The translations under genes were made by a program, and so were the position numbers. The notes under the pieces are model-generated. The model was not told the DNA's origin. It ran no database searches and saw only the letters and a program-made list of their open reading frames with translations. DNA of 64,000 nucleotides from Athripsodes cinereus (lineage: Eukaryota; Arthropoda; Insecta; Trichoptera; Leptoceridae): assembly GCA_947579605.1 (NCBI GenBank), contig OX388318.1, forward strand, positions 10,912,001 to 10,976,000, read 5' to 3'. Shown here piece after piece: positions 62,707-64,000 of this stretch (its first letter is position 1; every line of letters starts with the position of its first letter).

Positions 62707-63184
62707 TTTACTATGTAGGTACACATATTCAAATAATTGCTTAGCTTTTTTGGCTGTTTTAGAAAGTTTTACCCGAAGCACACTTTAAAATTTGAAAAAT
62801 AATTAGTAAATGTATAGACTTAATACAAATATTATTTACGATATTGAAGAAATTTTAATGTTCTTTTTAAATACTACTCTAATAATGTTATATTACACAC
62901 GGTACTTTACAAAAACTGACTAGAATAATTTAGAAAATACATTTCATGTAAAACATATTTTGAACCACTTCAGAATAATCATTCCAATTGATCACACTCA
63001 TCCATAGTCAACCTATTTGAATAGGTATTAACTAGGTAGGTATGTTGTATATGATACACATACCTACATATGTGAACTTCCTTAAGGAGTGCACAACACT
63101 GACTTTCGACGCTTATGAATCGACTTACGGCTTGGTTAAGAGTATTCTTTCATGTAAATAATATTATGTAGATACTGCCTCAGA
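62707..63184. other. AT-rich non-coding stretch
   Basis: Nothing recognisable. Confidence 0.45.
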
Positions 63185-63209
63185 ACAGACTCAAGTCTAG
63201 TGAGGCAAT

Positions 63210-63365
63210 AAATTATACTATACTATACTATACCCTCACGCCGTATCCCAAGTGGGGTAGGCAGAGAGAACGGAACGCCACACAGATCTATCTTTACACA
63301 CTTCCTTCGCTTCCTCCACATTCATACAGTTTCTCATACACGCACGTCGATTCCTCTTTCGATAC
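63210..63365 (-). pseudogene. LINE 3' end with (TATAG)n tail
   Basis: The minus-strand frame reads RKRNRRACMRNCMNVEEAKE, VCKDRSVWRSVLSAYPTWDT, A and a stop at 63236-63238. Over and beyond the stop runs tctgcctaccccacttggga, tacggcgtgagggtatagta, tagtata. The end resembles both the copy at 22691-22976 and the 3' end of the (TAG)n SINE-like repeat. Confidence 0.75.
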
Positions 63366-64000
63366 GGATTAATTCCATTTTCTTTAATTGTCATAAGAAT
63401 GTGTTTTAAGATATAATGTTTAGTTAGTAGTAAAATTTCGTTGTTATAGGTATTTATGGAAAAATAAATGAAAAAAAATAATTTCATGCAAAGAGTCTGC
63501 GAAAATTAATGGGAAAGAAATTAAAATATGTGATGAAGAAAAGTTCAGTATTACTTCGATATCGATATTATTTTGTAAAAAGTCATATTATTATTTCGAT
63601 CAATCTACAACATTTGCAATAAACATTATAATAATATTATATTATAATTATTTGCATTAGTCCATAATATTGTTACGATACAATATACCTAATATTGAAT
63701 ACATGATAATATGTATATATCTACATAGACATACAAAATAAATATATCTACATACCCATACGATATGGGATTATACATGTACATATATATTATTATGTAA
63801 TATTGTTAGATACCTACGTTATTATTGTATAGCTTTTGAGCATTATTGTTTTCTGTTTTAACCCTAAACTGTCAAAAGGTAAATTTCTAAGGAGCTGATG
63901 TAGTGTAGTAACATATTTTTTTTTAGTCTAAATTTTATTAAGTGGAAACGTACCTATATTATGTATCACCATCAATGTAATCTACCAAAAATGAAGAAGG
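63366..64000. other. AT-rich non-coding stretch
   Basis: Nothing recognisable. Confidence 0.45.

Overview
The window looks like gene-poor, AT-rich nuclear DNA from an insect. Three things point there: the families of non-LTR retrotransposons (CR1/Jockey-like ORF2s with an APE endonuclease and reverse transcriptase, a PHD-plus-FP-type ORF1, an R1-like fragment, RTE-like 3' ends), the piggyBac and hAT relics, and the many copies of a SINE-like repeat ending in (TAG)n. Hemiptera or Lepidoptera would fit, but I cannot fix the order or species. I see no convincing host gene. Almost everything I can support is a mobile element or a tandem repeat.

Layout. 1-6000 (mostly minus strand): an RTE-like 3' end, a decayed Jockey-like ORF2 with another LINE fragment nested in it, an R1-like LINE end, a tRNA-derived SINE and another LINE 3' end. 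6900-12250 (+): an ORF1 fragment and then an uninterrupted 999-codon EN-RT ORF2 with its 3' UTR. 16000-18800: two LINE copies facing tail to tail. 19653-27703 (-): a complete LTR-retrotransposon structure with 2.33 kb LTRs, 4-bp target duplication, primer-binding site and polypurine tract, but no gag-pol. 27871-28509: three 213-bp tandem units. 29566-39330: a palindromic ribozyme-like repeat, hAT-like and other MITEs, a piggyBac-like relic, SINE copies and LINE ends. 40570-45255 (-): a LINE with both ORF1 and ORF2 open. 46690-58060: LINE ends, hammerhead-like repeats, a second piggyBac-like relic and a hAT relic with exact 8-bp TSD. 58555-61203: a higher-order minisatellite beside a truncated CR1/L2-like LINE. 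62151-63365: two SINE-like copies with clear TSDs and a LINE 3' end.

The most interesting signal is a set of repeats (29566-29790, 49990-50045, 52065-52415) carrying the core of a type I hammerhead ribozyme: CTGANGA, a 17-nt stem-II segment, GAA(A), a 6-8-nt self-complementary stem III and the cleavage triplet. The copy at 52161-52208 has all core bases and pairs in stems I, II and III. This architecture is known from Penelope-like elements and animal retrozymes. The second strongest is the 8.05 kb non-autonomous LTR element. A third theme is a 3'-terminal hairpin (CCCCAC-TT-GTGGG) shared by SINE-like repeats and by LINE ends, which suggests a LINE/SINE partnership.

All calls were made by eye. 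Family names are at clade level and were not checked against a repeat library.
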